Part shown: in pieces, positions 38,181 to 51,935 of the stretch
Position numbering within the stretch: the first letter of the stretch is position 1
Layout of the letters: each line of letters starts with the position of its first letter
From: Viscum album
Lineage: Eukaryota > Streptophyta > Magnoliopsida > Santalales > Viscaceae
Assembly: GCA_963277665.1 (NCBI GenBank)
Contig: OY728143.1
Span: forward strand, 234,289,591 to 234,353,590
DNA length: 64,000 bases
Reading direction: 5' to 3'
Notes under the pieces: model-generated
The model's input: the letters and a program-made list of their open reading frames with translations, nothing else
What the model was told of the DNA's origin: nothing
The model's database searches: none
Program-made: the position numbers and the translations under genes

Positions 38181-40479
38181 CCCCAGTTATGGTACATTAA
38201 GGAGTTGGTGATAGTCTATTCTTAATTTTTGGTATTTCTATATCTCTATTTTAATTGGGTATCATGTTTGGTTGTTGTATGAATTTATCTCTTGCGAAGA
38301 TATTATATTTCAAAATACCTAATTACAATTATATCAGTTTAAAGATCAATATGATGGGATAGGGTAAAGAGACTAAAGTTAAACTTTTTAGGTATTTCTT
38401 GTTTGATTTCTCGGTGGCGAAGTACCCTTCGCCTCATTTGGCCTCATCGTTTCTAGTCCCTTCTAGGCCTCATCTCGGCTTCCTCTTCATGGTCCCGCTC
38501 GATCTCACCTCTGCTCTTCCTGCCGGTCCTAACTCGTCAGACCCCAATATTGGTCTTGCGAGTTGGTGCTCATGGTGGTTTGGGATGGTGATGGTGGGTT
38601 TAGTCTGGGTGATTCCTTCTTCTTATTGGGTTTCGGATATGGTCTTCCTCGTCAACACTCCTCCTCTGCCCTTATTGCCTTACCCATTACGTAGGACCCC
38701 ATTTTTGGTCAAACACAATGGAGTTTTAGGGCTATTTGGGATGGTGGTAGTGTTGAAGGTGATTTATCTCTGGTGGTGTCGATGTTCTCATGATGGATGG
38801 ATTCAGTTCGACTCATGACACTGTTTGATGACGTCGATGTTTCCTGGTGTTCTCATTCTGTAAGCTGGTTTCTACTTCATTTTGTGGTGTTCGACTTGGT
38901 GCATTTTTTACTATTTTTGGACTCTGTTAGATGGATATCGCCGATTATTGGTGTGAATGGTTTTGGGTGTTTTTTTCAACGATGATGATGGAGCTTTTTC
39001 GACGATGATAATGGACTCTGGTGATCTTCCTTGCCGGTGATCTGGTGTAATGACTGGTAATTTGACGTAGTTAGCTATAGTTTGAATTTTGGCTTTTGAT
39101 ATTTTGAGATTTGAATTTTGAACTGATTTTTGTGGTGGATTGCTTAGTAGTGGGTTTTTAAGATTCCCACTTATCCAAAAAGTGGTTTTTATAAAATAAA
39201 AAAAGGGATTGTGTGGTGAATATTATGATCGATATGGGCTATATGCATGCTGAAAATCATGGTTGTCGGTGGTCATTGTTCATTCCCTCGTGATGGAAAT
39301 TTATTGATCATGTGTTGAAAGAAAGTATATATGAAATTGATAAACCACATATATCTGGTTAAATAAATAGATTCCCTCATATCGAACATGTTCTTAGATC
39401 ACCCCCAAATTGTAAACTATAATTAAATAATTGATCATTATTAAATCATTAAATTGTTCCTTGTATGGATGTGTGGTGCTATAATTGAGGGTACAACTAT
39501 TCCTAGTGTTGTAATGGTGGTGTACTGGAATCTTAGATTGAAATATTGATTGGTTATAGAATGGATGGGAGTGGTGTGCAATGAGGATACAATCAGGTTA
39601 TGAGATGTGTATGTTACTAGATTTTATGGGTGTCGTTTGGTTATGTAGCAAGGTTTCCATGTTTGGTTGTGATGAGATTTTTTGTTGGGTTTGGCTGTCA
39701 TTTGGTGTTTTCCTCTGTTGAGAAAGTAGATTTGGAAGAACCAGTTTTAATAATGATGATGGTAATAGTTCGTATGAGTTATTCATCCAAAGATTATCCA
39801 TGATAAGATTGCCCAATGATTCACCCTATGTCTTGGTATTGGTATACTATTATAGAATGAATGGTTCTTAAATAGAGAGTACATGATAATTGAGTTCAAC
39901 TTTTGGGCTCTTACCCTTTTGAAATTACCATGCCGGGTTTGACTGTTCTTATATGTTTCTTTTTTCCAGATGTTCTTATTAGATGCCTATGTAGAGATGG
40001 AATGACGAAAAGAATTTTTTAACAAATAATGAGAGTTGGTTAATTGAGTTGGATGGGTGTATGATTAGAGTTATGTATTGTTGCAAAGCGGCATGTATTT
40101 ATTATCATTGGATCTTTCTATCTTCAATGTTGATTAATGAATTTAGATGTAGAAAAAATCATTGTAGTTTTATGTAGTGGTTGTTTGTTTGACTGAGAAA
40201 CCATAGTTTCAGATAGATTTTATGATACTATCATTGTATAACTATATTTCATTGATTTTTTATACCAATCACGCCCTAGTTGATCAATATTTTCTAAAAA
40301 ACCCCATTTTCATTGGTAATGGTGTATTTCTCAAACATCAGTGAGGGAGGATGGATGGATAGACACCAACTCTTCCCCAATCCCTCCGGTTTGAAGTTAT
40401 ATAATAATATTCTTCACGAATCTGGTGGGTTTTGAGTCCCTAGGGAATGTGAGGAAGTTTTGTTTCCAAGAAGTCTTTA

Positions 40480-40655
40480 GAATGAGATTTTTTGTGCTTC
40501 CCATGTGTCTTTGGGAGGAGGTCTCATTATTTACAATGTGTATATGGGTGGTATGTGACCTAGGGCTGTGCGGTGGAGATGATTTTTTGAAGACAATGTG
40601 TGTGTGGCCAGTTTGTGACATGGTTCATTTGGAATATGTGGGAGCACCATGATGG
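40480..40655 (+). repeat. Degenerate repeat of about 56-60 bp
   Basis: ACAATGTGTATATGGGTGGT at about 40,536 recurs as ACAATGTGTGTGTGGCCAGT at about 40,592, with a weaker copy before them (CCCATGTGTCTTTGGGAGG). In the frame from 40,425 this gives related peptides LPMCLWEEVSL, TMCIWVVCDLG and TMCVWPVCDMV. Function unknown. Confidence 0.4.
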
Positions 40656-41290
40656 TTGGGATTAGGGTGTGAAAGCGTTTAATCATTGGGAAAGTGGGAA
40701 AGGTAGCCTATAATAGATTTTCCTAATATAACTCATTAATGACTAGAATTAAATGGTGAGAGTGCCTTGGTGCGGTTGGGATGGTTAGAATTCCTTTTTT
40801 GGTGTTATGGTTTTTTGTGGTTTTCTCACAAGTGAATTAGTATACTACTCACACTTGTGCATGTGATACTTTATTTTTTCCTACTGAGTATACATGAATG
40901 CTCATGATATGTTATAAAACTACATTTTGGTTTCATGGAGGCCTACATTAATTGTGCAAGGAATTACTTGCTTATAAATTTGAACAATTATTGTGTTTCT
41001 ACTTATCTTTTCTTTTGGTACATACATTTATGTTTATTTATATATGTAGAAATTATTTTAAACATGCATGTGGGATGGTCTTTCATTTCATTTATATTTT
41101 TTTTTTCATGGAGTTTTTTTGAGTTTGATACATCTTTTCTCTAGATTTTGGTTAATATAAAAAGGTTATTGCTTCCCATTTTGTGATACTTGTATAAAAT
41201 TGGTGCTGGTATCCACCCTAGGGCCTACTAGGGGCATGACTTAGGGGTCACTATCTCTCTTTCTCCATTTACAGCAAAGGAGAGAATACT

Positions 41291-41302
41291 TTGGAGGGAG
41301 GG
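41291..41302 (+). other. Polypurine tract candidate of an unnamed element
   Basis: TTGGAGGGAGGG is followed directly by TGTCATGACACC, a form of the TGTCA...ACACC start common in plant gypsy LTRs. It suggests that a plus-strand element ends here and its 3' LTR begins at 41,303. Confidence 0.45.
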
Positions 41303-43245
41303 TGTCATGACACCAATATGATTATTGTGTGAATAAATTATAATTCATTCTCATCTATAAGATAAGGGATGGGTAGTCATTAAATTCATCAATATAGTAA
41401 ATTAATGTAAAATAATTTACATCATATTTTGAAAAATATGTAAATTTCAAGGATAAGATCATTATTGGTTGAAATAATTTCAACATAGAATTTTTTAATT
41501 GCTTAAGTCATATTTTTACCTTCTCTATTGATTTTATGCCCTCATTAAAAACCTTCACTCTTACCATGACAATAATTTTTTTTTCTCTGATATGTTTAAT
41601 ATTGGTTTCATAAATTTTAAAAGGAATTAAATTAAACATTATTGATCATAAAATCCATATCTTTATAAATTAATAAAAAATATTACTTTTTTTGATTATT
41701 TATTTGATTTTTTAAAATTTTATTTTTTATAACATATGATTAATGTCGCTTTTTAGAACTATTCATTTCATTGATATTAATAACGTCACAAAAACAAAAA
41801 AATAATAATAAAATATTCTAATACATTCATAAAATATCATATTTATTTATAATAATTTTTTGTTACACTACTAATCTCAAATACATTTATTTTTAGTATT
41901 GTTAATATCATTAAATTGTATTTCCCAAAATTAAATAATTATTAAATCTATTTCATCTTAGTATTTAAGGTATAAATGGAATCAGTTAAAAATAAAAATA
42001 AAATTCCCACATGAGTACAAATATTTTATCATTCATATGTAATTTATAACCAAAAAATATATCCTTCTAACCCAACTATAATAATCATATATTAATTATT
42101 ATAAAAGCGAGTGACATATTTTATGATTATTTAAATTAAATAGTACACTCATACAATAACTCCCAAATGTAAAATAGGTTGATATAAGATAATATTAGAT
42201 GATTCTTGATAATACCGACTGATCAAAAAATTTATTTCTTGTTTTAGGTTCATTTTATAATACTTATCATTTATTTATAAAAGTAATTACCATATATACC
42301 CATTATTGTTGTAATAATATTATTATGGTTACATTTTATTTAAGACAAAAATTAAAATGGACTGCAAGAAAAAATTGGACCTAGTGAATAAAATTATGGA
42401 ATTATTTTTTCAAAATTAAAAACACATTGATTTTATAAATTAATCTAAAATCATACTGAAAAAACATGATTAAAATTATTTTTCTAGAAAAATTACCTTT
42501 TTATTGGTAAATGTTTCCATAGAAAATTAAAGGATAAAATTAATTTGAAAACATATAATTAGTATATTTTATATCAAAATGAACTTCATAAATGTTGAAA
42601 CTAATATGGCATATAATTTTTATTTTTAAACGGATAATAAAAAAATATTTAGCTAAATATAAATATTTTTTACTTTTCATTGAAAAAACAATAGTTTTAG
42701 AAAATTTCGAAAAATACATTCTATGATAATTATAAAATAATTATTTTGAAAAATATAATCAATTTTCAATTAATTTTCAAAAAATTTCATGTAATAATTT
42801 TAATATTCAATCATAAAATGAAAGAAAACCCATTCTTGAATAATAAATTTTTTTGAAGAATAATGAAATATTACTAAAATATAACATCATATTTAGAGTA
42901 TCATAGTTATTAAAATATAACATTATAGGACTATTATATATATTATTCATAATGTGGTTATTAATATTCAACCAATCCAATTTAATGAATAGGTTACAGT
43001 GGTCACATTTATAAAATAATATTTCAATGTTTTTTAAACACATTGTTTTTTATTTTTGAAACAAAAAATAATAATTATTTAGGGAAAATAACATGATATT
43101 ATAGTTGTATCAAATGAAACAAATATTTTGACGAATGAAACTATTGTTTTAGTAATATTTTAATTATATCATGAATAAATCTTTTTTCTCATTAGGTATT
43201 CAACTGATATAACACTACAATATTCTACAATTTATCTAGTTATAA
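41303..43245 (+). repeat. Possible 3' LTR of the unnamed element
   Basis: Proposed only from its start next to the polypurine tract and from the next element beginning near 43,246. The sequence is AT-rich and I could not find a matching 5' LTR in the window. The extent is a guess. Confidence 0.25.
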
Positions 43246-43782
43246 ATTAAAACCCCTATAGTTACTTATGAATAAAATAAATATATATTTCATACTTTTA
43301 GATGAGTATTAATCACAAAATAAATGTACATTCTTGAAGGATCATAATATATTAGATTCTTAGGAAACATGAAACATAATAAAAAAAATTAATGAATGAT
43401 CTTCAATGTTTTCCCCAAATATCATCTCCTTTAGTACTTCCACTTAAACATTTTTTCATAACATGCTAAACGGTAAACAGTAAAGGTTGATCTCATTTGA
43501 TTAATAATGGTAAATAAATAATATATGTAATCAAAAAATGATCCCACGAGTATGATTACATAAGAATAATATTTTATAATCATAACATTAATATCAAATA
43601 TAATATATATGAGTCAATTCATAAGGATTGATAGTTCAGAAGACATGAATCATAATTGAATCAAGAGCATAAGCAATTATTGGGTAACATTGGAATACAA
43701 AAATAAATTTTTGTTTTACACATAAACATGGAAACTCATATTTCAATGATACTTAATGAGACCTACATATCATAGTAGGCAT

Positions 43783-43985
43783 GGGACAATCACCCATGTA
43801 CCATCTTCGAAATTGGGATAAAAAGTGAAACCATCTTATTTTTGGTCCTCTTCTACATCCCAAGTAAACTCTTATTTTTAGTCTTGGGCTACAACCCGTG
43901 TACCCTCTTTATTTGGGGATGATGCTACAACCCAAGTACCCACATATTTCTTAACATGGGATACAATCCATGTAACATATGAGAT
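43783..43985 (-). repeat. Minisatellite of about 35 bp in E3 3' LTR
   Basis: Six units starting near 43,783, 43,815, 43,851, 43,886, 43,922 and 43,959. Plus-strand motif GGGCTACAACCCATGTACCC followed by TCTTATTTTT. The same array is in the other LTR at 51,730-51,935. Confidence 0.72.
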
Positions 43986-46453
43986 TATATAACATTTATA
44001 GTTTCCACATGAATTGGAGGGAAATAAAGGTCCCACCTGTCACATAAATAATTCACACATACAGGTTCCATAAGAAAACAATATAGTAATCGTATCCTCA
44101 CCCCTAAATATATATGGGTTTCTTCAACTTCATAGACAAACCCATGAAATTAAATGGGTATAAAAAACATTTAATCATATAATTAACTCTTAAAAACATT
44201 TTTGATTCATAATCATTTCACCATAATATGAATCATTAAATTATGAGAGTTTAGTATGTATTTTATATTTTATAACTAGTAGATGAGAAATTGTATTAAT
44301 GTTAAACATATCATCATAAAAATAATCCATTAAAAATAGGATATCCATGGTGTCCATGGATCATATCCCCTATAATGTTTGAACATTATCACAATATGTC
44401 ATCGTAGATAGAGGAGGATTTCTAAAGATCTATTAGATCATTTTTAAAGGGAAATGATCCTTCTATAAAAACAATTTATAAAAAAAATACATTCCATCGA
44501 AAACCAGTTAAAAAAAATATAAATTAATATTTAAAATTTATTAAAAAATTTTGGAGTAAATTACAATTTCATCTTTGAAAAATGATTTTCATGAAACAAA
44601 TAATTTTGAAAAGCATGTTATTCCAAAATATATTTGATTTTTATTTAAAATAATCTCTGAAATCATATAATTTTTTTTCATTGAAAAGAACATTTGAAAA
44701 GGAAATTAATGGAAATTTGATAATAATTTAATAAACATCATAACCCAAAAATCCTTTCAAAAAATTAATATATTTGAAATTATACTCGTAAAATTATAAT
44801 ACAATAGTCACAAAAATCATATTCATGATTATGGATAAATTTATATAGGTCAAACTTTTATTCTAAGACATAAAAAGAATAATAATTTCTCTCGATCAGA
44901 ATATAACAAGATGATTCATTTTTTGATTTTTTTCTGATAGGTAAAAAATATATACAATTTTCTATTAATGATCATTGGTGATTAATATAACAGTTTTCAT
45001 ATTATTTTTTAGAAAACAGGATTTTGACGGAATAATGTATTTTGTATGAAGAGAGCGATTGAGAGGTAACATATGAATTTTTTAAAAAATTATACATTAT
45101 CTAAAATATCAATGAGTTTAAAAATGGTACCATTACATGAATATATCATCAAAATATATAATAGAAGTAACATAATGAGTGTTCGTGAGATAATTATCAT
45201 ATTATTTCTAAAAGAAAAGCATTATTATAAACAATCATGATGTACAATGATATTGTAGAGGAAAACTGTTACCGCATCGATAACATTGTATCATAAAATC
45301 GATGAATAAATAAAATTAAATTTTAATTAAAATATCATGAAAATAAAAATATTCTTGAAATAAAATATTAATAGGTATCATGTACAACTCATAAAAGATA
45401 TATGTGCATAATATGGAATGTATCTCGATGAAAGAATATTGAGAGAAAATTATTGTACTGATTTGGTAAATTTTGATCCATAAAACCCCATGATATAAAT
45501 ATCATTAAATGGAAATGAAAATTCCAATAAATTAAATAATAAGTATCATATAATAAATTCACTAAACGTTATACATTACACAAATGAAATGAGTGGTGAA
45601 TATTGCATAAGATTCATGAGAATATAAGTAAGGATAGAAATCACCTTCAGTTAAGTGTTACCTTTTTTGTAAGCATTCAAACAAAATATATAATAAATAT
45701 TTTTTTTATAAATAAACCATAGAACCATATTCTAATATATATAAGCTTATATTATTTTATAACAACATCATTTAACCCAACTGATTAAAATTCCTAGTTA
45801 TTTTTATGTTTTGGGAAATATCATCATTGTTTTTCATATATGTTTTGATTTTTCCTTTTTGAAACTCTTAAATAGATTATGACATAATTATTTAGTGAAT
45901 TAAAAAATGGATATAAATATGAAATATATTCATCATATAAGTATTTATAAGAATAAATAGAAAATTTGGAAATTAAATGTAATACACCATTCATTGAGAT
46001 GTTAAGCCATGTATATGCATTAATATTGTTTCCATTTTCTTATTATATTGATGTAAATAAATTAATTGAAATATATGAAAAATTATAGTATATCTAAAAT
46101 AAAATTTATAGTTCAGACATATCATATAAATTTACTAAAAAAATATAAATACATTCCATAAAATATTTGAATGAACATTGTCACATTAATGAGGTGGCTT
46201 TCCATAGGTCAACAAACAAATTTATCATATTTACACAAAATTAAATGCATGAAAGAATTTTTTATATAATTCATAAATAAGTATTATGAAATAATAAATT
46301 TCATATATATCACATGAAAAAGAAGTTTCATCAAATCTCACTACCATTATAGGTTGTAAAAGAAAAAATAAAAGACGTCCTTTCACAAGGGGGTAGTTTT
46401 CCCTACACAAGAATGGTATGTTCGTTACCCATTTGATCCAAGTGAGTTGGGGT

Positions 46454-46462
46454 CTATTTATA
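46454..46462 (-). promoter_or_regulatory. E3 LTR TATA box candidate (3' LTR)
   Basis: Minus strand TATAAATAG followed by ACCCC. It aligns with TATAAAA in the other LTR at 53,327-53,333, each set in the same surrounding text (GGTCTATTTATAACCC against GTGTATGTTTTATACATT). A shared position in both LTRs supports a U3/R promoter. Confidence 0.5.
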
Positions 46463-49073
46463 ACCCTTTAATAATAACATACAAGAATATTTTTTTACTT
46501 TATTAATTATATAATCATGTAATACGATAAATGGGGTGGTGGAGAATGAAAAAAAAAATTATTGAAAGATATTACCTCTTCTTTGGGTAACTACTTTTTT
46601 TATACTAAAGAGATACCTTAGACTAATTTTCCCCTAGATAGAGGCCTTAATAATGAAGGAATTAAATTTTGGAGAATAATTTTTTTGGGTTCGGATTACC
46701 CAATGAGTCTTGAGAGGTTTCAGTTAGTGGTAGAGTGGATTCTTTCATTTAGATGAGGAGTGGAATTCATATAAATACCAAAATGTAAAAAATATTTGGA
46801 GGTCTCCAATACCTCATTTTCATAAAAATATAAAAATATGGATTAAATGGAAAAGATGTACTAGCAAAACCACCATCATGAAAAAATAAGACCATTTATA
46901 GAATTTGGTTTTTTAGCAAATATGTTTTCCCGTATTAATCAACTTGGTTTTTGCTAAGGTAAGTAGTTTTGTTACCAATGTTATTTAACAATTAAATCTA
47001 ATTTAAACTGATATTTATTAGAATATATATCTCCAATATATTATAAATAATATATATAATATATAAACAAACCCTATGTGTGGTAAATTAATTTTTAAAA
47101 CCATTGCATGTTACATGTAGAAACACTACTTTAACCAAAACCATGATGAAAACTTTTCTATTATTCAATTGTCAATATGTTCATTATAAAATAAAATTTG
47201 GTCCATGAGTAGAAGATATTAATTTTTTTAAAATATAAAAATCAATTGGATGAATATATGTTTTTAGTAAATTTTTAATTTTTAAATCAAATAAATATTG
47301 TTGAAAAATAACATTAATGAAATTTTTACATCATTTACTTTATTTAAAATTAAAAATACCATGAAAAATATAGAATTTGAATATATTAAGTTATCTCCTC
47401 TATAACACGATATAATCATCTTAAAAATTGAAAATGATAATTCAATCAATTTAATTCACTTTTAATATTTTTTTCATAATTTATTTTAGTTAAACAAGTA
47501 CTAAATTATTATTGAATTAGGTATTCCTCAAGAATATAATAATAATAATTCATTTCTATAAATTAAAAATAAATTAATATTATATAAATAATTCATTAAC
47601 ATTTCAAAATAATGTGTATAATTGATTTAATGTTATTGTTTTTCATATCTCAAGTCTTTGAAACTGTTAATGGTAAGGAATGTTCATTGTTTGTATTTTT
47701 ACTCAGTTGATATATTATATGTGTCACATTCATAGAATAGTGAAAATCTAAATTAAAAAATTATAACCAAGATGGGATATTTTCTATATGTTGTCACTAA
47801 ATAGATTTTGGAAAATATTTAAGGATGCTTATTCTATTAAAAGTGACATTTAACAACTAAGTAAACATATTTTTTCTTTAATCACATTAAATAATATAAA
47901 TTAATTTCACTAATATTATTGGTCATAAACTATGTTTTCCTTAATAGTCATTGTGAATTTTGATATTTCAAAATATAGAATCAATTAATCAAAATTAAAA
48001 ACACATTTGTGACTGAAATTAATTTAAATTTAATCACATTGACGTGTCTTGAAAGCTGATTTTTAAGAAAAAATGTTTAAAACATTGGAATGTATTCATA
48101 TAATATTTAAATTTAAAATAATAACCAATTTACTACAGTGTATTAATTTATTTAGAATTTATATAATTAAAATTTAAAATATAATTAAAATATAATTTAA
48201 CTATATTAATAAATTTGACTAAAAACCAATTTCAAATAAAATTTTGTGTTTTTCATTATTGATTAAATAATGAATTTTCATAAAAAAATTATCAAAATTA
48301 ACCAAAAGTAGTTATTGATATTAATTTTTTCCAAATAAAATTTCTTTAATCAAATAAATCTTATAAGTTTAAAACATTACTTATATAACGGGTTCTCCAT
48401 TAAAAAGATGTAAAATTGCCTTTATGGAAAATAAATTTTTTATTTATAAAATTTGATTTATTTTTATTTTATGCAAATCAAATATATTGATTGGATGTCA
48501 ATAAACTCTTTTTAATATATAATATATAAATTTAATAAAAAAATTCTTCAAAATTTGATTGTTTAATTTATTGAGATAAATTGTTTTTTATCATAGGAAA
48601 AAATTAGTTTTCATAGAAAATGTGTTTCATTATTTCAAAATATATCCAACATTAATTTATATAAATGTGATAAACAATTGATTCATTTTTTATACATGTG
48701 TAAATCAAATTATAACAATTTTGTTATTCTTAATCAAAAATAATGTTTTAAAATTTAGGTTGTAACGATAATAATATTTTAATAACAATGTTAATTGTAC
48801 ATTATAATTCATTAAAACATAACCTTGAGTATAATAGAATATTTCAATTTAAATAGTAATTTTGTGTAACTCAATCCAAAAATATTGCTTTGTGTACCTC
48901 ATACTAATATTAGTGTAGCGTGGAGTGAAATATTATCATAGTTTTTCTTATTACATAACCGGTAGCTAATGATTTCATAGAAAAAATATATATTTAATTT
49001 TGTGTGAAATGGAAGGTATCAAAAATATTTAATTAAATAAATAAATTATTTTCCAAAAAGTCCTAGTGTTACA

Positions 49074-51162
49074 TTATCCTCCCTTGAGAAGAATTTCTCT
49101 ATATAAATTCATCTTGGTATCCAAATCACTAATACATGAACGATCTGTTCCTTGAAACCCACATTATAAAAATTAATACTATTATATGCTTTAAAAACTA
49201 ATGTTATAAATAATAATAAAATCCATTGTGACTCATAAGTAGGTTCGAACATTGTATAACATAGATGGAAGGTGAAATCATGGACTGGGAATGTAAATTT
49301 CAATATGAGGTTCTGATGGAGAGTGATAGAGAACATGGATTGGATAATGTGAATTATAATGGTACCATAAAAAAATATGGCATGAAAAATGATATTTATA
49401 TCATCAAAATTATGATAACATGAAAATGTTTTATTTCAATATAGATAATCCGGTTGATGAAAACTTTTCATGATGAGATATACATAGATGATTACAGGGA
49501 AACCTCACCCTTTGTTTCTCCTTGACCAATATCAAATTTATCTACTATTCATTGAAATGAATATGGAATTTCCATTCATAGAGAATAAAATCCCATGATA
49601 TCCATAAATATACTGATATCAATTCCACATATCTTTATCAAAACAAAATTATTTACACATGTTATACAATATGCATAAATCCCCATATGCTTATATAATA
49701 ATTTAATTTATAAAACCTCATATGGTTTTTAATATAACCCATTGAATATATGGATAACCATTTGACCCTTCTTGAATATGAAATTCAATATCATTTTTAA
49801 TAGGGTCACTATTTTTCTCAAGATTAATTTAGTATTTATCCACTATATATCATAATGTTACTCATATTTGTTGCATAAAAAACTTATGAATAACATATTC
49901 AAATATTCTCTTGAAACCATGTAATAATATGGGTTAAAATAAATACATATTAAAGAAATTAATGTTTTCTTATTACAATTTTTGTAAGAAATATTTTAAA
50001 AATTAAAAGTCATCAGAAACCATCTATGATTGAAAAATATTCTTTGTCAAAAAATTCATAATCACTTACATGTTAATCAATACTGTCTAATTTAGTTATT
50101 CAAATACATCATATCATTATCCAAATATCATTATCAAAAAATAAAGAACATATTAAGGTAAATATTTACCTTAATAAATATTTTCCCATGATCATCACCA
50201 TTCCATTATACACTTTTCAATTCACTTATAATGTCAACATATTTTTGTAAATACTTTATGAAAAACACAAACTGATAAATCCTTATATATATCAAAATTT
50301 ATAAATCTTCAATCTAGATACATAAATACAATGATTATTTTACTTCATCCTTAAGTTATAATAACGACACATCATCTTATTACATGATACCTCTTTATGT
50401 TCACATTTCATTTATAGTCTCATAATCTTCAACAAAATAATCATTCCTCATACAAACATTTGGATTCACATTGGGATCTTTCTAAATATGACATCAATTA
50501 TCATAATTCCCATTATTTCCAAATATAAATAATTCTATCATAGATAATACCATAGGGAGGAAATTATTCTCATTCATTTTATTAACCAATATTTTCATTT
50601 TTCATTTTTATTTAATATAATTGTGTCATTATATATCATAATAAAAACTTATTCTTGTTCCTCTAATACATTCAAATGGTTGATAATTTCAACATTTTTA
50701 GAACAATGAAAACTGAATCATTCTTCTTGGAGGATATCCATTACCTAAAATCTCAGTGAAAATTTTAATTTTAATTTTTGGATTTCATAGAGTTTTTTTA
50801 GGTACACATTGTTAATCTTGATTCATGAAAACTAAATAGGCATGATCAAACCATCATTAACTTTAGTGATAATCACATTTGACTACTAATACCATGTTTT
50901 TCTGTCACATTTTATGTTATCCACATTCTTACTAGTCTCTCACATTGACTAAAACATTAATTCATAGTGTGAGAGGCATTTATCCAAGACTAAAACCATA
51001 TATAGAAGAAATATCTCATGGAGGATGTCTAAATTATAACACATTATTTTAAATCATTGACACATTATATTATCCATAGAGACATACCTTAAGATATACC
51101 TAGAAATATCCTTAAGAGGATCAATTATCATTATAGTTTCAATAGTATTACTAAAAAATCCC
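49074..51162 (-). other. E3 internal region, no protein domain readable
   Basis: Between the polypurine-like site and the primer site. A 75-codon minus-strand open frame at 49,109-49,336 ends near the polypurine tract, where the pol C-terminus of a Tekay element would lie, but I cannot match it to a chromodomain. The rest (49,340-51,160) shows no gag or RT words on either strand. Confidence 0.4.
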
Positions 51163-51172
51163 TTTGATACCA
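51163..51172 (-). other. E3 primer binding site
   Basis: Minus strand TGGTATCAAA, nine of ten bases identical to the tRNA-Met site TGGTATCAGA, two bases from the LTR end (plus strand ACTACAACAACCC). Confidence 0.8.
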
Positions 51173-51729
51173 ACTACAACAACCCAGGCTTGACATAAAT
51201 GGTTATTACATCGTTTTGGCAGAGTATTCAGCTCATTAAAAAAGTACATGTCTGGTGACCTTTACATATTAGTGTATTTTGAATCATAGAAAATAGTCTT
51301 CAATATTGGTGAAAGGTCATCAATGTTTTCCATAATGATTTTTCCCTTTAGTAATTCTACAATAAAAAGGTCATCATAACATGGTGAAAGGAAACACAAT
51401 AATCGATGAGATCAGATTCTCAAAAGGCTATATATTGGTTATATATAAAAATAAAATGAGAATAAGGGTATCGGAACACAATAATAAGATTTTATGATCA
51501 TACAATTTATATAAAAGATCACATAAAAGAGTTATGGAGTAAATAATGAAATTTCATAATACATATTCATAAGAGAATCAAGATCCTAAGTGATTAGATG
51601 ATAATATATGAATTAGACATAGAATGTTTTGTCTAGATATAAGCATATAAAACATTATTTCAAGGATACCCAAAAAATAATTCATAACATGTTATTATTG
51701 GTCTGATAACACACATAAATTCCTTGGGA

Positions 51730-51935
51730 TTGGCCTTAAGACCCACATATTATCTTATTTTTGGGATTGTACTACAACCCATGTACCCTCCTTTTTTAGG
51801 CTACACACACAATCTATATAAAATATAATTGTTTCTTTTGGGATTAAACACATGTAAACTCATGTTTTTAGACAAGGGGTATAACCATTGTACCTACCTA
51901 TTTTGTTATTGTGCTGTATCCCATGTTACCTTTTA
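51730..51935 (-). repeat. Minisatellite of about 35 bp in E3 5' LTR
   Basis: Six units beginning near 51,730, 51,769, 51,799, 51,840, 51,877 and 51,911, with ACTACAACCCATGTACCCTC as the clearest. Partner of 43,783-43,985. Confidence 0.7.

Larger units (their letters stand above)
38181..41302 (+). other. GC-richer, CpG-retaining segment ending in a polypurine tract
   Basis: Composition changes sharply from about 38,180: G and T rich on the plus strand. At 38,399-39,060 there are many CpG sites (for example CTCGGTGGCGAAG, CCCGCTCGATC), while CpG is rare elsewhere. A 139-codon open frame at 38,399-38,818 (start MFDFSVAKYPSPH) and a 62-codon one after it have no family pattern that I recognise. 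The segment ends in TTGGAGGGAGGG at 41,291. It may be the internal part of a non-coding LTR element, the 5' part of a LINE, or a host gene fragment. Unresolved. Confidence 0.35.
43246..49073 (-). repeat. E3 3' LTR with insertions
   Basis: Aligned landmarks with the other LTR: TCTTCAATGTTTTCC (about 43,402 and 51,330), the tandem array, GTTCCATAAGA (44,060 and 52,018), GGGAGGATT-like (44,424 and 52,364), AAGGATAGAAAT (45,630 and 53,188), and GGGTCATTTTC / GGGGGTAGTTTTCC near the promoter. The distance from LTR end to TATA is about 3.2 kb here and 2.15 kb in the other LTR, so about 1 kb was inserted here or lost there, mostly between 45,680 and 46,370. The stretch 46,960-49,070 between promoter and outer end is AT-rich with no partner. 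Confidence 0.55.

Noticed and set aside
38399..38818. 139-codon open frame as a host gene
   Set aside because: GC-rich stretch with few chance stops; repeated Trp/Val/Leu runs but no domain, no splice-bounded neighbours and no frame continuation that I can support.
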